Assembly (NCBI GenBank): GCA_964433675.1 | Contig: CAYSSJ010000001.1 | Span: 1 to 64,000 of the forward strand | Reading direction: 5' to 3' | Source: CAYSSJ01 sp964433675 | Lineage (GTDB): Bacteria; Cloacimonadota; Cloacimonadia; Cloacimonadales; TCS61 | Length of the DNA stretch: 64,000 nt | In this document: piece by piece, positions 34,044-42,186 of the stretch | Layout: each line of letters opens with the position of its first letter | Position numbering within the stretch: position 1 is the stretch's first letter | Position numbers and translations under genes: made by a program | The notes under the pieces: generated by a model | The model's input: only the letters and a program-made list of their open reading frames with translations | What the model was told of the DNA's origin: nothing | The model's database searches: none

Positions 34044-35099
34044 TTAAGCAAAATAGATGCTAAAGATGCTGATGAGAATTATTACTATCGGCACACATAT
34101 CAGAGTTGACCAAGTGATGGAATGAGCAGTCGCCCTTTTGTCTATCCCGTATGGTATAAGAAACATATTAGTGCTGGTGATGGGTAATATGGCGTTGATA
34201 ACGGTAACCACGAACCAAGCCGGTGGGATCAATTTTAAAGAGAGTAAAATGCCGAATATGACAGCAAATATCAGCGGAGTGATCACTGCGGTGAGAATGA
34301 AAATCTGTCTTACCCAAGACCAGTGTTCCACTCCTTCTTCATGTGCTAACCCGACAAGTTTCTTTAGCTCGGAGATCTTCAAATCCCCGGGATGAATACC
34401 CGAGCCGACATAATACAAAGCTGCCGGTATGGTTAGAGCAGTGTAAAATCTGATAATAGTACCCCATTCACCGAGAGCATGCGTAGTGATGCCCGTAGAT
34501 TTCTGCAGCAAAAGCCCGGCGATAGGGAAGATGATAAAATACAGAGGATAGTATCTGAGAAACCAAGGTAGAGCAGGAGTAGATATCCCTGCCAGTTTCT
34601 CCTTCTTATTCATATTGGATAGTATGAAAGGTACTACTGCAAACAAGGCAATGCCGAACATAGCCATGAATATGCCGGCCGGAACACCCCAACACGGTAT
34701 TACCAACATAATGCCGCCGACAAAAGCTGAACTCCTGCCCTGATTGGTTACGACCGTCTTGATAAACAGAGTTCTATTGGTGCCGGATAATCCTTGCCGT
34801 TTGATTTGATGGCGAGCGAATAAAAAGGCTATCCAATACATCAGAGCGATAGATAATGCCACCACGATGACAAATATGCCCTCTTGTGTGCCCAAAGGCG
34901 TATCTAAGAATATCCTGAATATTAAGGGAGGAACAAATAGATATAGCAATACCAAGGCAACATTCTTCATAGTAAGATCTACTTTGACAGGCGAATAAAT
35001 ACGCGATAAGATCATAGTTGCCAAAAAACCAACTAAGATCCAAGGTAAAGTATAAAGCCCCGAAATATATGGCATGACCGCTTCGATGATATTAATCAT
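34044..35099 (-). CDS. AEC-family permease (auxin efflux carrier-like)
   Basis: A 351-residue integral membrane protein with about ten transmembrane segments arranged as two repeats of five, matching the membrane transport protein family PF03547. Recognisable pieces are FVPPLIFRIFLDTPLG in the first half and ITPLIFAVIFGILLSLKLIPPAWF with PITSTNMFLIPYGID in the second. Bacterial members export or import organic acids such as malate or malonate, but the substrate cannot be read from sequence. No partner gene is adjacent. Confidence 0.85.
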   Translation of the reverse strand: MINIIEAVMPYISGLYTLPWILVGFLATMILSRIYSPVKVDLTMKNVALVLLYLFVPPLIFRIFLDTPLGTQEGIFVIVVALSIALMYWIAFLFARHQIKRQGLSGTNRTLFIKTVVTNQGRSSAFVGGIMLVIPCWGVPAGIFMAMFGIALFAVVPFILSNMNKKEKLAGISTPALPWFLRYYPLYFIIFPIAGLLLQKSTGITTHALGEWGTIIRFYTALTIPAALYYVGSGIHPGDLKISELKKLVGLAHEEGVEHWSWVRQIFILTAVITPLIFAVIFGILLSLKLIPPAWFVVTVINAILPITSTNMFLIPYGIDKRATAHSITWSTLICVPIVIILISIFSIYFA

Positions 35100-35204
35100 T
35101 TTATGCCTCTGACAAACTGCTCTTTACACAAAACTTTCTCTTTTAAAATCCACATAATTCACCTCAATTTATTTTTTGACTCTACTCAATTATCAAACGG
35201 TAAA

Positions 35205-35233
35205 TTGACAAGTTTTTTCTGTTTGAGTATATT
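35205..35233 (+). promoter_or_regulatory. Consensus-like sigma70 promoter
   Basis: TTGACA (35205-35210), exact 17-base spacer, TATATT (35228-35233). This is the best promoter match in the window. It faces the thioesterase start at 35370, leaving a leader of roughly 125 bases in which I see no clear regulatory fold. Confidence 0.75.
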
Positions 35234-35369
35234 TGTCATCCAATATTAATGAGCGATGTAAAACCAAGAAGGAGTAAATTCCTGAGATTGACCAAAATTT
35301 TTCTTGTAATATTGACAATGATTTTGAATATCGTCACAAAGAATATTATATAAGGAGATGATAGATATT

Positions 35370-35903
35370 ATGAAGCGTCTGAGAAATCCATTCTCCGAGC
35401 TGGAGGGATACAACTGTTTTGCATGCTCACCCAAAAATGAATATGGTTTGAAGATGGAGTTTATGAAAACTGATGCAGGTGTAGTCTGCCATTGGGAACC
35501 GCAACAACGATTCCAAGGGTACTTCAATATCTTGCACGGTGGTATTCAGGCTACCCTGATGGACGAAATTGCCAGTTGGCTCGTCTTTACTCATTTGAAA
35601 ACAGGTGGCGTAACCGTCAGATTGGATGTTTCTTATAAAAAACCGGTATATACAAACAAAGGAGCGTTAAAGATAGAAGCTAATCTGACAGACAAAAAAC
35701 GCAATATAGCGATTATCTCGGTTAGTTTGAGTGATCAGTCAGGTAACTTATGCAGCCAAGCGACAGCCCATTACTATCTCTTTAGCAAAGAAAAGGCAAA
35801 AAAGAAACTCAGTTATCCGGACGAATCAGCTTTTTTTTGCTCCGACAATAAAATCACCCGGAAGGACCGGAAGGAGAAGAAAAATGACCAAAAAGATAAG
35901 TAA
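35370..35903 (+). CDS. PaaI-like hotdog thioesterase
   Basis: The start at 35370 is preferred to 35358, whose ATG touches the AAGGAGA ribosome-binding site. The 177-residue protein has a hotdog fold. ILHGGIQATLMDEIASW near residues 54-70 carries the HGG signature and the acidic catalytic residue, and VTVRLDVSYKKPV is the following strand pair. It probably hydrolyses an acyl-CoA. An N-terminal CFACSP segment is common in these YiiD/PaaI-like proteins. The C-terminal tail is lysine-rich and overlaps the next gene by 20 bases. Confidence 0.88.
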   Translation: MKRLRNPFSELEGYNCFACSPKNEYGLKMEFMKTDAGVVCHWEPQQRFQGYFNILHGGIQATLMDEIASWLVFTHLKTGGVTVRLDVSYKKPVYTNKGALKIEANLTDKKRNIAIISVSLSDQSGNLCSQATAHYYLFSKEKAKKKLSYPDESAFFCSDNKITRKDRKEKKNDQKDK

Positions 35904-38313
35904 ACGCAAGCAGAAGAAGATGGAACAGATCGAAAGACCGGAATTTTTGGAACCACAATTTGAAAGCAAATATGTGCATATAGTTTTGATTGCGCTTTTA
36001 TTGTTGATCGTATCGGTCGCATTTTTCGATATGGGGTTCAGAGGATATGTGCCGCGTGCGGGCGATACTATGCAATGGCGTTCCGCTGCTCAGGTAATGA
36101 TAGAGTATAATGAAGAAAACCCTGATCAGGCATTGTGGAATTCGAACATATTTGCCGGTATGCCGGGCTATCATATTTCTTTTGGAACTTATTATCCGTT
36201 TTTAAATGAAGCACGCCGTCTTGTCGGTTGGCTGATCAACTGGCGAGTGTTACTGCTCTTCACAGCCGCTTTGGGTGTATATCTCTTGCTGCTCTATCTA
36301 AAATTTCATCCATTGATCGCTTTTACCGGTGCGATAGCATTTGCACTCTCACCTCATTTTCTCGGACTGATCGAGATCGGTCACAACAGTAAGTTTATGG
36401 CGGTTGTTTACATCCCCTGGGTGTTTCTGGCACTTCTGTATCTGAGGAACAAGCGGAATATTTTGGGACTCGGATTAACCGCACTCTTCATAATCGCACA
36501 GCTACGGGAGAATCATCCGCAGATCTCCTATTACACTTTTATTATGATCGCTATTTATTGGCTTTTCAATCTGATCTGGTCTATCAAAGATGGTAATTTC
36601 AAAAAACATCTCGGCTTCACCGGATTATTGGCAGCTGCTTTTGTGATATCCGCACTGGCTGTAGCACAGCCCTATCTTTCCACTTGGCAATATGGGCAAT
36701 ATACTATCCGAGGTGGAGCCGAAGGAGTGGGATGGGAATATGCTACCGGTTGGTCCTTCCATCCTCTGGAGATGCTCACTTTCATCATCCCAGATTTCTT
36801 TGGCGGTGTAGCTCCGTTTTATTGGGGCTGGATGCCGTTTACTCAAACTTCTATGTATATGGGCATCATTGTCCTCTGCCTTGCTATCATTGCGATAACC
36901 TACACTAAAAAACGCTTGGTTACCTGTCTGGGAGTAGTTTCCGTAGTCTCTCTTTTATTCTCGTTCGGTAGGCATTTCCCACTGCTTACCAATTTCCTGA
37001 TGAACTATCTGCCCGGATACAATAAATTTCGCGTACCGGCGATGACCTTGGTTCTGCTCCAGTTTGCTATAGTCGTACTTGCCGGTTATGGCTTGAAAGT
37101 GATAATAGACAAGTATAAAAACCGAGACGAGAAGTTCTTTTCCACTATGGGTAAAGTGTTGATCGGTGCCGGTGTATTATTGATCCTGTTTGTGGCATTC
37201 TCCGGTGCATTCGAGAGCATGAGTTTCGAACATGCAAACGATGCCGCCCGCTATCGTCCGGAGCAGTTGCAGCAACTCAGGACGATGCGGTATGAACGTT
37301 TTCTGAATGATGGTTATAAAGCGGTTATATTTCTGGTTGTTTTCTTTGGGAGCATTTACCTCTTGGGCAAGCGAAAAATGGGACAAAACATTTTCCTGGC
37401 TCTTATTGCTATCTTGGTTGTTACAGATCTTTTGATTGTGGATAGCCGATTTTTGAACAATCTTGTGCATGAATCTACGATCACGAGGGAGTATGAGAAG
37501 ACGGCAGCGGACGATTTTTTGCTGCAAGATGAAGAGATTTTCCGTATCTATCCGCTGGGTGGCGAATTCGGTGACAATCGCTGGGGGCATTATCATCAGT
37601 CTATTGGTGGATACCATGGTGCTAAACTGCGACGCTATCAGGATATATTGGACGAATGCCTTTATACCGAACTGCAGAATCGCATACCGATAAACTGGAA
37701 TGTGGTTAATATGCTTAATGTGAAATATATCATCTTCGGACAGCGTTTACCGGTAGATCACCTCGAATATGCTTTTCATGATGACCGGTTGGGACTAACT
37801 GTATTTAAGAACAATCAGTATCTACCGCGGGCATGGTTTGTACAAGATGTGGAGTATATGGGAACCGAAAACGAAGTCTTGGCTAGATTGAACGATTTTG
37901 ATTTCGATCCTCGCGCGACTGCATTGGTCGAAGATAAATTGCCGCAAATTTATCCTCCTCAGCAGCAGCAGGTACAATTGACCGACTTCGATCTACACGA
38001 GCTCAGATTCCAAGTCTCCACCGATACTACGGCATTCCTCACAGTAAGTGAGATCTACTACCCGGCAGGTTGGAAGGCATATTTAGACGGAGAAGAGATC
38101 GAGATCTATCCGGCAAATCATATCTTGCGCGGAGTAGTGATCCCACCGGGAGAGCATGTGCTGGAGATGAGATATGAACCAAGAATCTATACACTCAGTC
38201 TGCGCCTCAGCCTGATAGGACTCGCTCTAACTCTTATCTTGTTACTTTTAGGTCTGTATCTTTATATTAGGCACAGTTATCGTGGTGAGATAGTCTATGT
38301 CTTCAAAAAGTGA
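35884..38313 (+). CDS. YfhO-family membrane protein
   Basis: I start at ATG 35884, which has AAGGAGAAG upstream; an earlier in-frame ATG at 35731 lies inside the thioesterase gene. The 809-residue product has a basic N-terminus, about 12-13 transmembrane helices (residues about 30-520, with one last near 770-795) and a large soluble C-terminal domain (about 540-760). This is the GT-C-like architecture of YfhO (PF09586). Relatives are implicated in glycosylation of lipoteichoic acid in Firmicutes; here a lipid-linked sugar transfer role is only inferred. Residues RAGDTMQWRS and FAGMPGYH in the first extracytoplasmic loop fit the family. It overlaps rsmI by 17 bases. Confidence 0.87.
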   Translation: MTKKISKRKQKKMEQIERPEFLEPQFESKYVHIVLIALLLLIVSVAFFDMGFRGYVPRAGDTMQWRSAAQVMIEYNEENPDQALWNSNIFAGMPGYHISFGTYYPFLNEARRLVGWLINWRVLLLFTAALGVYLLLLYLKFHPLIAFTGAIAFALSPHFLGLIEIGHNSKFMAVVYIPWVFLALLYLRNKRNILGLGLTALFIIAQLRENHPQISYYTFIMIAIYWLFNLIWSIKDGNFKKHLGFTGLLAAAFVISALAVAQPYLSTWQYGQYTIRGGAEGVGWEYATGWSFHPLEMLTFIIPDFFGGVAPFYWGWMPFTQTSMYMGIIVLCLAIIAITYTKKRLVTCLGVVSVVSLLFSFGRHFPLLTNFLMNYLPGYNKFRVPAMTLVLLQFAIVVLAGYGLKVIIDKYKNRDEKFFSTMGKVLIGAGVLLILFVAFSGAFESMSFEHANDAARYRPEQLQQLRTMRYERFLNDGYKAVIFLVVFFGSIYLLGKRKMGQNIFLALIAILVVTDLLIVDSRFLNNLVHESTITREYEKTAADDFLLQDEEIFRIYPLGGEFGDNRWGHYHQSIGGYHGAKLRRYQDILDECLYTELQNRIPINWNVVNMLNVKYIIFGQRLPVDHLEYAFHDDRLGLTVFKNNQYLPRAWFVQDVEYMGTENEVLARLNDFDFDPRATALVEDKLPQIYPPQQQQVQLTDFDLHELRFQVSTDTTAFLTVSEIYYPAGWKAYLDGEEIEIYPANHILRGVVIPPGEHVLEMRYEPRIYTLSLRLSLIGLALTLILLLLGLYLYIRHSYRGEIVYVFKK

Positions 38314-38974
38314 ACTTTTTGTAGTTGCCACCCCGATCGGCAACCCTGATGACATCACTGTGCGTGCGTTAAAGGTACTCAGAGAGGTTGATTTTGTCAT
38401 CTGCGAAGAGTACAAGTTCGGCAGCAGATTCCTAAAAAGATATGATATCAATAAACCACTGGAGATCCTGAACGAGCATAATGAGTCTGAACATAGCCAA
38501 GAGATATTACAGAGGTTGGCAAGAACTGGCGAATCTGCAGCATTGATAAGCGATGCGGGTACTCCTCTGTTTGCCGATCCAGGGAATAAATTGGTGAGCA
38601 TGTGTCATCAACATGGGATAGTCGTAACAGCACTGCCGGGGGCATGTTCGCTTATCGCTGCCTTGATGGTAAGCGGCATAAATACCGATTCATTCTGGTA
38701 TTATGGATTTCTGCCTGCTAATTCTTCCAAACGAAAAAAAGAACTGAAGAAATTGCCGGATGATCAAACCATCGTATTTCTGGATACTCCATATCGGCTC
38801 AGATCTCTGTTGAAGGATATGAAATCTGTATTGGGAGAGAAAAGAAAGATCATCTTAGCATATAAACTTACCTATCCGAATGAAAAACTCTGGTTCGGAA
38901 ATTTGAAAGAGATGAGCCAATTGGCAGAAGATCTACCCAAAGGTGAGTTTGTCTTGATTTTGGAGAGAGCATGA
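38297..38974 (+). CDS. rsmI: RsmI-family 16S rRNA 2'-O-methyltransferase (short)
   Basis: A 225-residue SAM-dependent tetrapyrrole-methylase-fold protein. Signatures are ATPIGNPDDITVRAL at residues 11-25, ALISDAGTPLFADPG and ALPGACSLIAAL. RsmI methylates the 2'-hydroxyl of C1402 in 16S rRNA. E. coli RsmI is about 286 residues. This form lacks the C-terminal helical domain and has KFGSRFLKRYDI where TRxTxxLL is usual, so it may belong to a short subgroup. The gene overlaps yfhO by 17 bases and the lipid kinase gene by 4 bases (ATGA). Confidence 0.83.
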   Translation: MSSKSELFVVATPIGNPDDITVRALKVLREVDFVICEEYKFGSRFLKRYDINKPLEILNEHNESEHSQEILQRLARTGESAALISDAGTPLFADPGNKLVSMCHQHGIVVTALPGACSLIAALMVSGINTDSFWYYGFLPANSSKRKKELKKLPDDQTIVFLDTPYRLRSLLKDMKSVLGEKRKIILAYKLTYPNEKLWFGNLKEMSQLAEDLPKGEFVLILERA

Positions 38975-39858
38975 GATGGCTGTTTGTAGTTAATTCCCTT
39001 GCCGGAGGTGGCAGAACCGGACACAAGATCCCCGAATTGATCTCCGAATTGCAAAAACGGAAATTCGATTTTGAGATCAGGCTGACAAAATATCACAAAC
39101 ATGCTATCGAAATAACCCGGCAAGGTATAGAGGACGGATTTCGTCATATCGTCGCAGTAGGTGGAGATGGGACAGTAAATGAGGTGGTGAATGGCATAAT
39201 ACTCTCCGGTAGAGAGGATGAGGTTTTTTTGGGGATCGTACCCGAAGGTGGAGGTAATGATTTCTGCCGGAATTTCAACATAAGCGGTAATATAGAAAAA
39301 GATCTGGCTCTTATCAAACGGTGCCAATCTATACCTATCGATCTGGGTAGGATAGAAGACAACTATTTTATCAATTCTTTGGGGATAGGTTTCGATGCTA
39401 TCGTAGCAAAATACGCCCAGAAGATAAAATTTCTCAACAAAATGCCACGCTATATCGCAGCAGTTTTGGAGGCGTTGGTCAAACTCAGAAACTATGCTGT
39501 GGAGATAAAAACGGATACCGGCAATATTACGGGTAGGATCTTATTGATTAGTGTGGGAAACGGGCGCTATTGTGGTGGGGGATTCAAACTTAACCCTCAG
39601 GCGTTGGTGGATGATGGGAAATTCGATATCTGCATAGTGGACGCTCTGACTAGACCGAAAGTGCTCTCTGTGCTTCCAACGGCTATCAAAGGTTCTCATA
39701 TCGATAGAAAAGAAGTAACTATCTTTCGCACAGACTCGGTTCAAATATCATCCAGACAAGATCTCCCCCTGTATTTTGATGGAGAGTTACCTGTTTTACA
39801 AAACAAGCGAGAAATAAAAATTTCCATTTTACCAAAAAGAATTAATTTTATCTGTTAA
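38971..39858 (+). CDS. YegS/DgkB-type lipid kinase
   Basis: A 295-residue diacylglycerol/lipid kinase-family protein. N-terminal NSLAGGGRTG at residues 6-15 and VAVGGDGTVNEVVNG near 60-74 form the nucleotide-binding core. PEGGGNDFCRNF follows, where most relatives have a GTGNDFAR segment. It phosphorylates a membrane lipid such as diacylglycerol using ATP. The start overlaps the rsmI stop as ATGA, so the genes are coupled. A beta-rich C-terminal half (about 140-290) completes the family fold. Confidence 0.9.
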   Translation: MRWLFVVNSLAGGGRTGHKIPELISELQKRKFDFEIRLTKYHKHAIEITRQGIEDGFRHIVAVGGDGTVNEVVNGIILSGREDEVFLGIVPEGGGNDFCRNFNISGNIEKDLALIKRCQSIPIDLGRIEDNYFINSLGIGFDAIVAKYAQKIKFLNKMPRYIAAVLEALVKLRNYAVEIKTDTGNITGRILLISVGNGRYCGGGFKLNPQALVDDGKFDICIVDALTRPKVLSVLPTAIKGSHIDRKEVTIFRTDSVQISSRQDLPLYFDGELPVLQNKREIKISILPKRINFIC

Positions 39859-39868
39859 GGAGGCGGAG

Positions 39869-40735
39869 ATGAGAATCATACTTTTGTTACTGAGTTTTTT
39901 GTTTGTCATATCGGCATGTGAGCGTGTACCGGATACCGAAGTTACCGAAAGGCTATACAATACCTTCACTGTATCTGATAGTGCGGTGCTACACATAGAC
40001 AATCTAAACGGTTCGGTTACGATAAACGGTTGGGAAGAGGATCATGTGGAACTTACTGCTATCAAAAAAGCACCTACCGAAGAACTACTAAACGAGATCG
40101 AGATCGTAATCTCTCAGACGGAGGAATTTCGTATCGAAACACATTATCCCCGAAAAAGCAGGACTAATATGGCAGTTGCTTATACCCTCTTCGTTCCCAA
40201 AAATCTGCAGATAGCGAAAATCGAAATGAAAAATGGCGTGATCGAGATCCATGATGCTCGTGGTGATGCCGAATTGAAGTCAACAAACGGTAGCATCTCG
40301 GTAAGTGATTTCGAGGGCAAGATAGAAGCGGTGAATACAAACGGAAGCATTTTGATAGATAATGTGAAAGGAACGGTTTCTGCCAGAAACACTAACGGTA
40401 ATATAAGACTAAGCGATATAGATAATCTCCAGTTTGCCCATACCACAAATGGTAAGCTTTTTGCCGATGTGAACTATCTCAATGAGATGATGAAACTTAC
40501 GAATTCCAACGGTTCTATCACTCTTTATCTTCCCAAACAAATTGATGCTACCCTGAAAGCGAGATGCTCAAACGGTGTGATAAAGGTAGAAAATCTGGAT
40601 CTTATCGGAGAAAGGGCAACGTATTATGAGATAGAAGGTTATCTGGGAAGAAGAACTCACCTCGTTTCGGTTAGTACTGCAAACGGTAAGATAGAGATCA
40701 TAGGTAAAAATGAGCAGATAGATAACGATGAGTGA
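39869..40735 (+). CDS. DUF4097-type beta-solenoid lipoprotein
   Basis: A 288-residue lipoprotein (lipobox ISAC, Cys17). Repeating short strands of the form NGSVTINGWEED, KNGVIEIHDARGD, TNGSISVSDFEG, TNGSILIDNVKG and TNGNIRLSDIDN make a left- or right-handed solenoid typical of DUF4097 (putative adhesin). It starts 10 bases after the kinase gene with AAGGAGG and overlaps rarA by 8 bases. The function is unknown. The attachment and fold suggest an envelope location. Confidence 0.85.
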   Translation: MRIILLLLSFLFVISACERVPDTEVTERLYNTFTVSDSAVLHIDNLNGSVTINGWEEDHVELTAIKKAPTEELLNEIEIVISQTEEFRIETHYPRKSRTNMAVAYTLFVPKNLQIAKIEMKNGVIEIHDARGDAELKSTNGSISVSDFEGKIEAVNTNGSILIDNVKGTVSARNTNGNIRLSDIDNLQFAHTTNGKLFADVNYLNEMMKLTNSNGSITLYLPKQIDATLKARCSNGVIKVENLDLIGERATYYEIEGYLGRRTHLVSVSTANGKIEIIGKNEQIDNDE

Positions 40736-42050
40736 TCAGCTAAAACTATTTGACGAAGAAAAGAAGAAAACCAATGTGCCTTTGGCAGAAAAGGTACGCC
40801 CGAGCGAACTCGATGAGATTATCGGACAGGAGGAGCTCTTGGCACCGGATTCTCTGCTACGTAACATGGTGGCTACCGACAAATATCATTCCTTCATCAT
40901 GTGGGGTCCTCCCGGCTCAGGAAAGACCACCATAGCCCGGGTGATCCAATCTAAGACCAAACACCGTTTCCTTCCCTATAGTGCTGTATTAGCCAGTGTG
41001 AAAGATGTGAAGAAGGTAATGAACCAAGCGGAATACACTTTTAAGACTCAGAATACAAGTACGATCCTCTTTATAGATGAGATCCATCGTTTCAGCAAAT
41101 CTCAGCAGGATGCTTTTTTACCTTTCGTGGAATCCGGGGCGATCATTTTGATCGGGGCAACTACCGAAAATCCATCTTTCGAAGTGATCCCCGCTCTCTT
41201 ATCCAGATGTCATGTGTTTGTATTGTATGGACTATCCGAAGAAGATATCGAGCAAATCATCAAACGATCTTTGGATATCTTGGGTATTCCCGCTAAATTG
41301 CCGGATAATGTGATAGCTTATTTGGCAGCACAAAGCGGGGGAGATGGGCGTCGTGCATTGAATTATCTGGAAATGGTTCTAAAAAATTGTAAACCGGAAC
41401 AGAATTTGGATGTAAAGACAGTCTCCGAGATCCTTTCCCGCAAAGCGATGTTTTATGATAAGGATAGAGAGGAGCATTACAATGTAATCTCAGCTTTACA
41501 TAAATCACTGCGAGATAGTGACCCACAAGCAAGTCTCTATTGGCTGGCAAGAATGCTGGAAGCCGGAGAAGATCCACTCTATGTGGCGAGAAGATTGATT
41601 CGATTCGCATCCGAAGATGTGGGACTGGCAGATCCGCAAGCATTGGTTCAAGCTGTCGCCGTTAAAGATACGGTACATTTTATTGGAATGCCGGAAGCTA
41701 ATACAGCATTAGCACAATTGGTGGTCTATCTGGCTACCGCACCAAAAAGTAACCGCATCTACAGTGCCTATAAAAAAGCAGCTAAAGATGCGAAAAATAC
41801 CAGCCATCTGGGTGTTCCACTCCATCTTAGAAATGCACCTACCAAGTTGATGAAAGATCTCGAATATGGCAAAGATTACAAATATGCCCACGATTTCGAA
41901 GAAGCTACCACTTCCCAAAAACACTTCCCAGACAAAATGAAACAAAAAAAGTACTATATTCCCACCAAATTCGGCTTCGAAAAAGAGGTGCAAAAAAGGA
42001 TCATCTGGTGGAAAAATAAAAAAGAAGAAATAGAAGATAAAGAAGAGTGA
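40728..42050 (+). CDS. rarA: Replication-associated recombination ATPase RarA/MgsA
   Basis: A 440-residue AAA+ ATPase that acts at stalled replication forks. Walker A GPPGSGKTT spans residues 60-68, Walker B is ILFIDEIHRF, sensor 1 is GATTENPSFEV, and GGDGRRALNYLE is the sensor 2 region. The C-terminal oligomerisation domain (about 260-420) includes SDPQASLYWLARMLEAGEDP and RRLIRFASEDVGLADP, both diagnostic for RarA. The length is normal. It overlaps the lipoprotein gene upstream and precedes dnaE by 136 bases. Confidence 0.95.
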   Translation: MSDQLKLFDEEKKKTNVPLAEKVRPSELDEIIGQEELLAPDSLLRNMVATDKYHSFIMWGPPGSGKTTIARVIQSKTKHRFLPYSAVLASVKDVKKVMNQAEYTFKTQNTSTILFIDEIHRFSKSQQDAFLPFVESGAIILIGATTENPSFEVIPALLSRCHVFVLYGLSEEDIEQIIKRSLDILGIPAKLPDNVIAYLAAQSGGDGRRALNYLEMVLKNCKPEQNLDVKTVSEILSRKAMFYDKDREEHYNVISALHKSLRDSDPQASLYWLARMLEAGEDPLYVARRLIRFASEDVGLADPQALVQAVAVKDTVHFIGMPEANTALAQLVVYLATAPKSNRIYSAYKKAAKDAKNTSHLGVPLHLRNAPTKLMKDLEYGKDYKYAHDFEEATTSQKHFPDKMKQKKYYIPTKFGFEKEVQKRIIWWKNKKEEIEDKEE

Positions 42051-42186
42051 GCATAAATAATTTGTTGCAAAAGTAATCCTAAACATAAGTAACGGAAGAA
42101 GTGACGATTTTTGGATAATTTTTGCTTTGACATATAAACAACATTTAAAAAAATAAAAAAGAGAAAAATGAAAATGGAGCAGGGAT

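Noticed and set aside
42126..42150. TTGACA upstream of dnaE
   Set aside because: TATAAA lies immediately next to it and no -10 stands at 16-18 bases.
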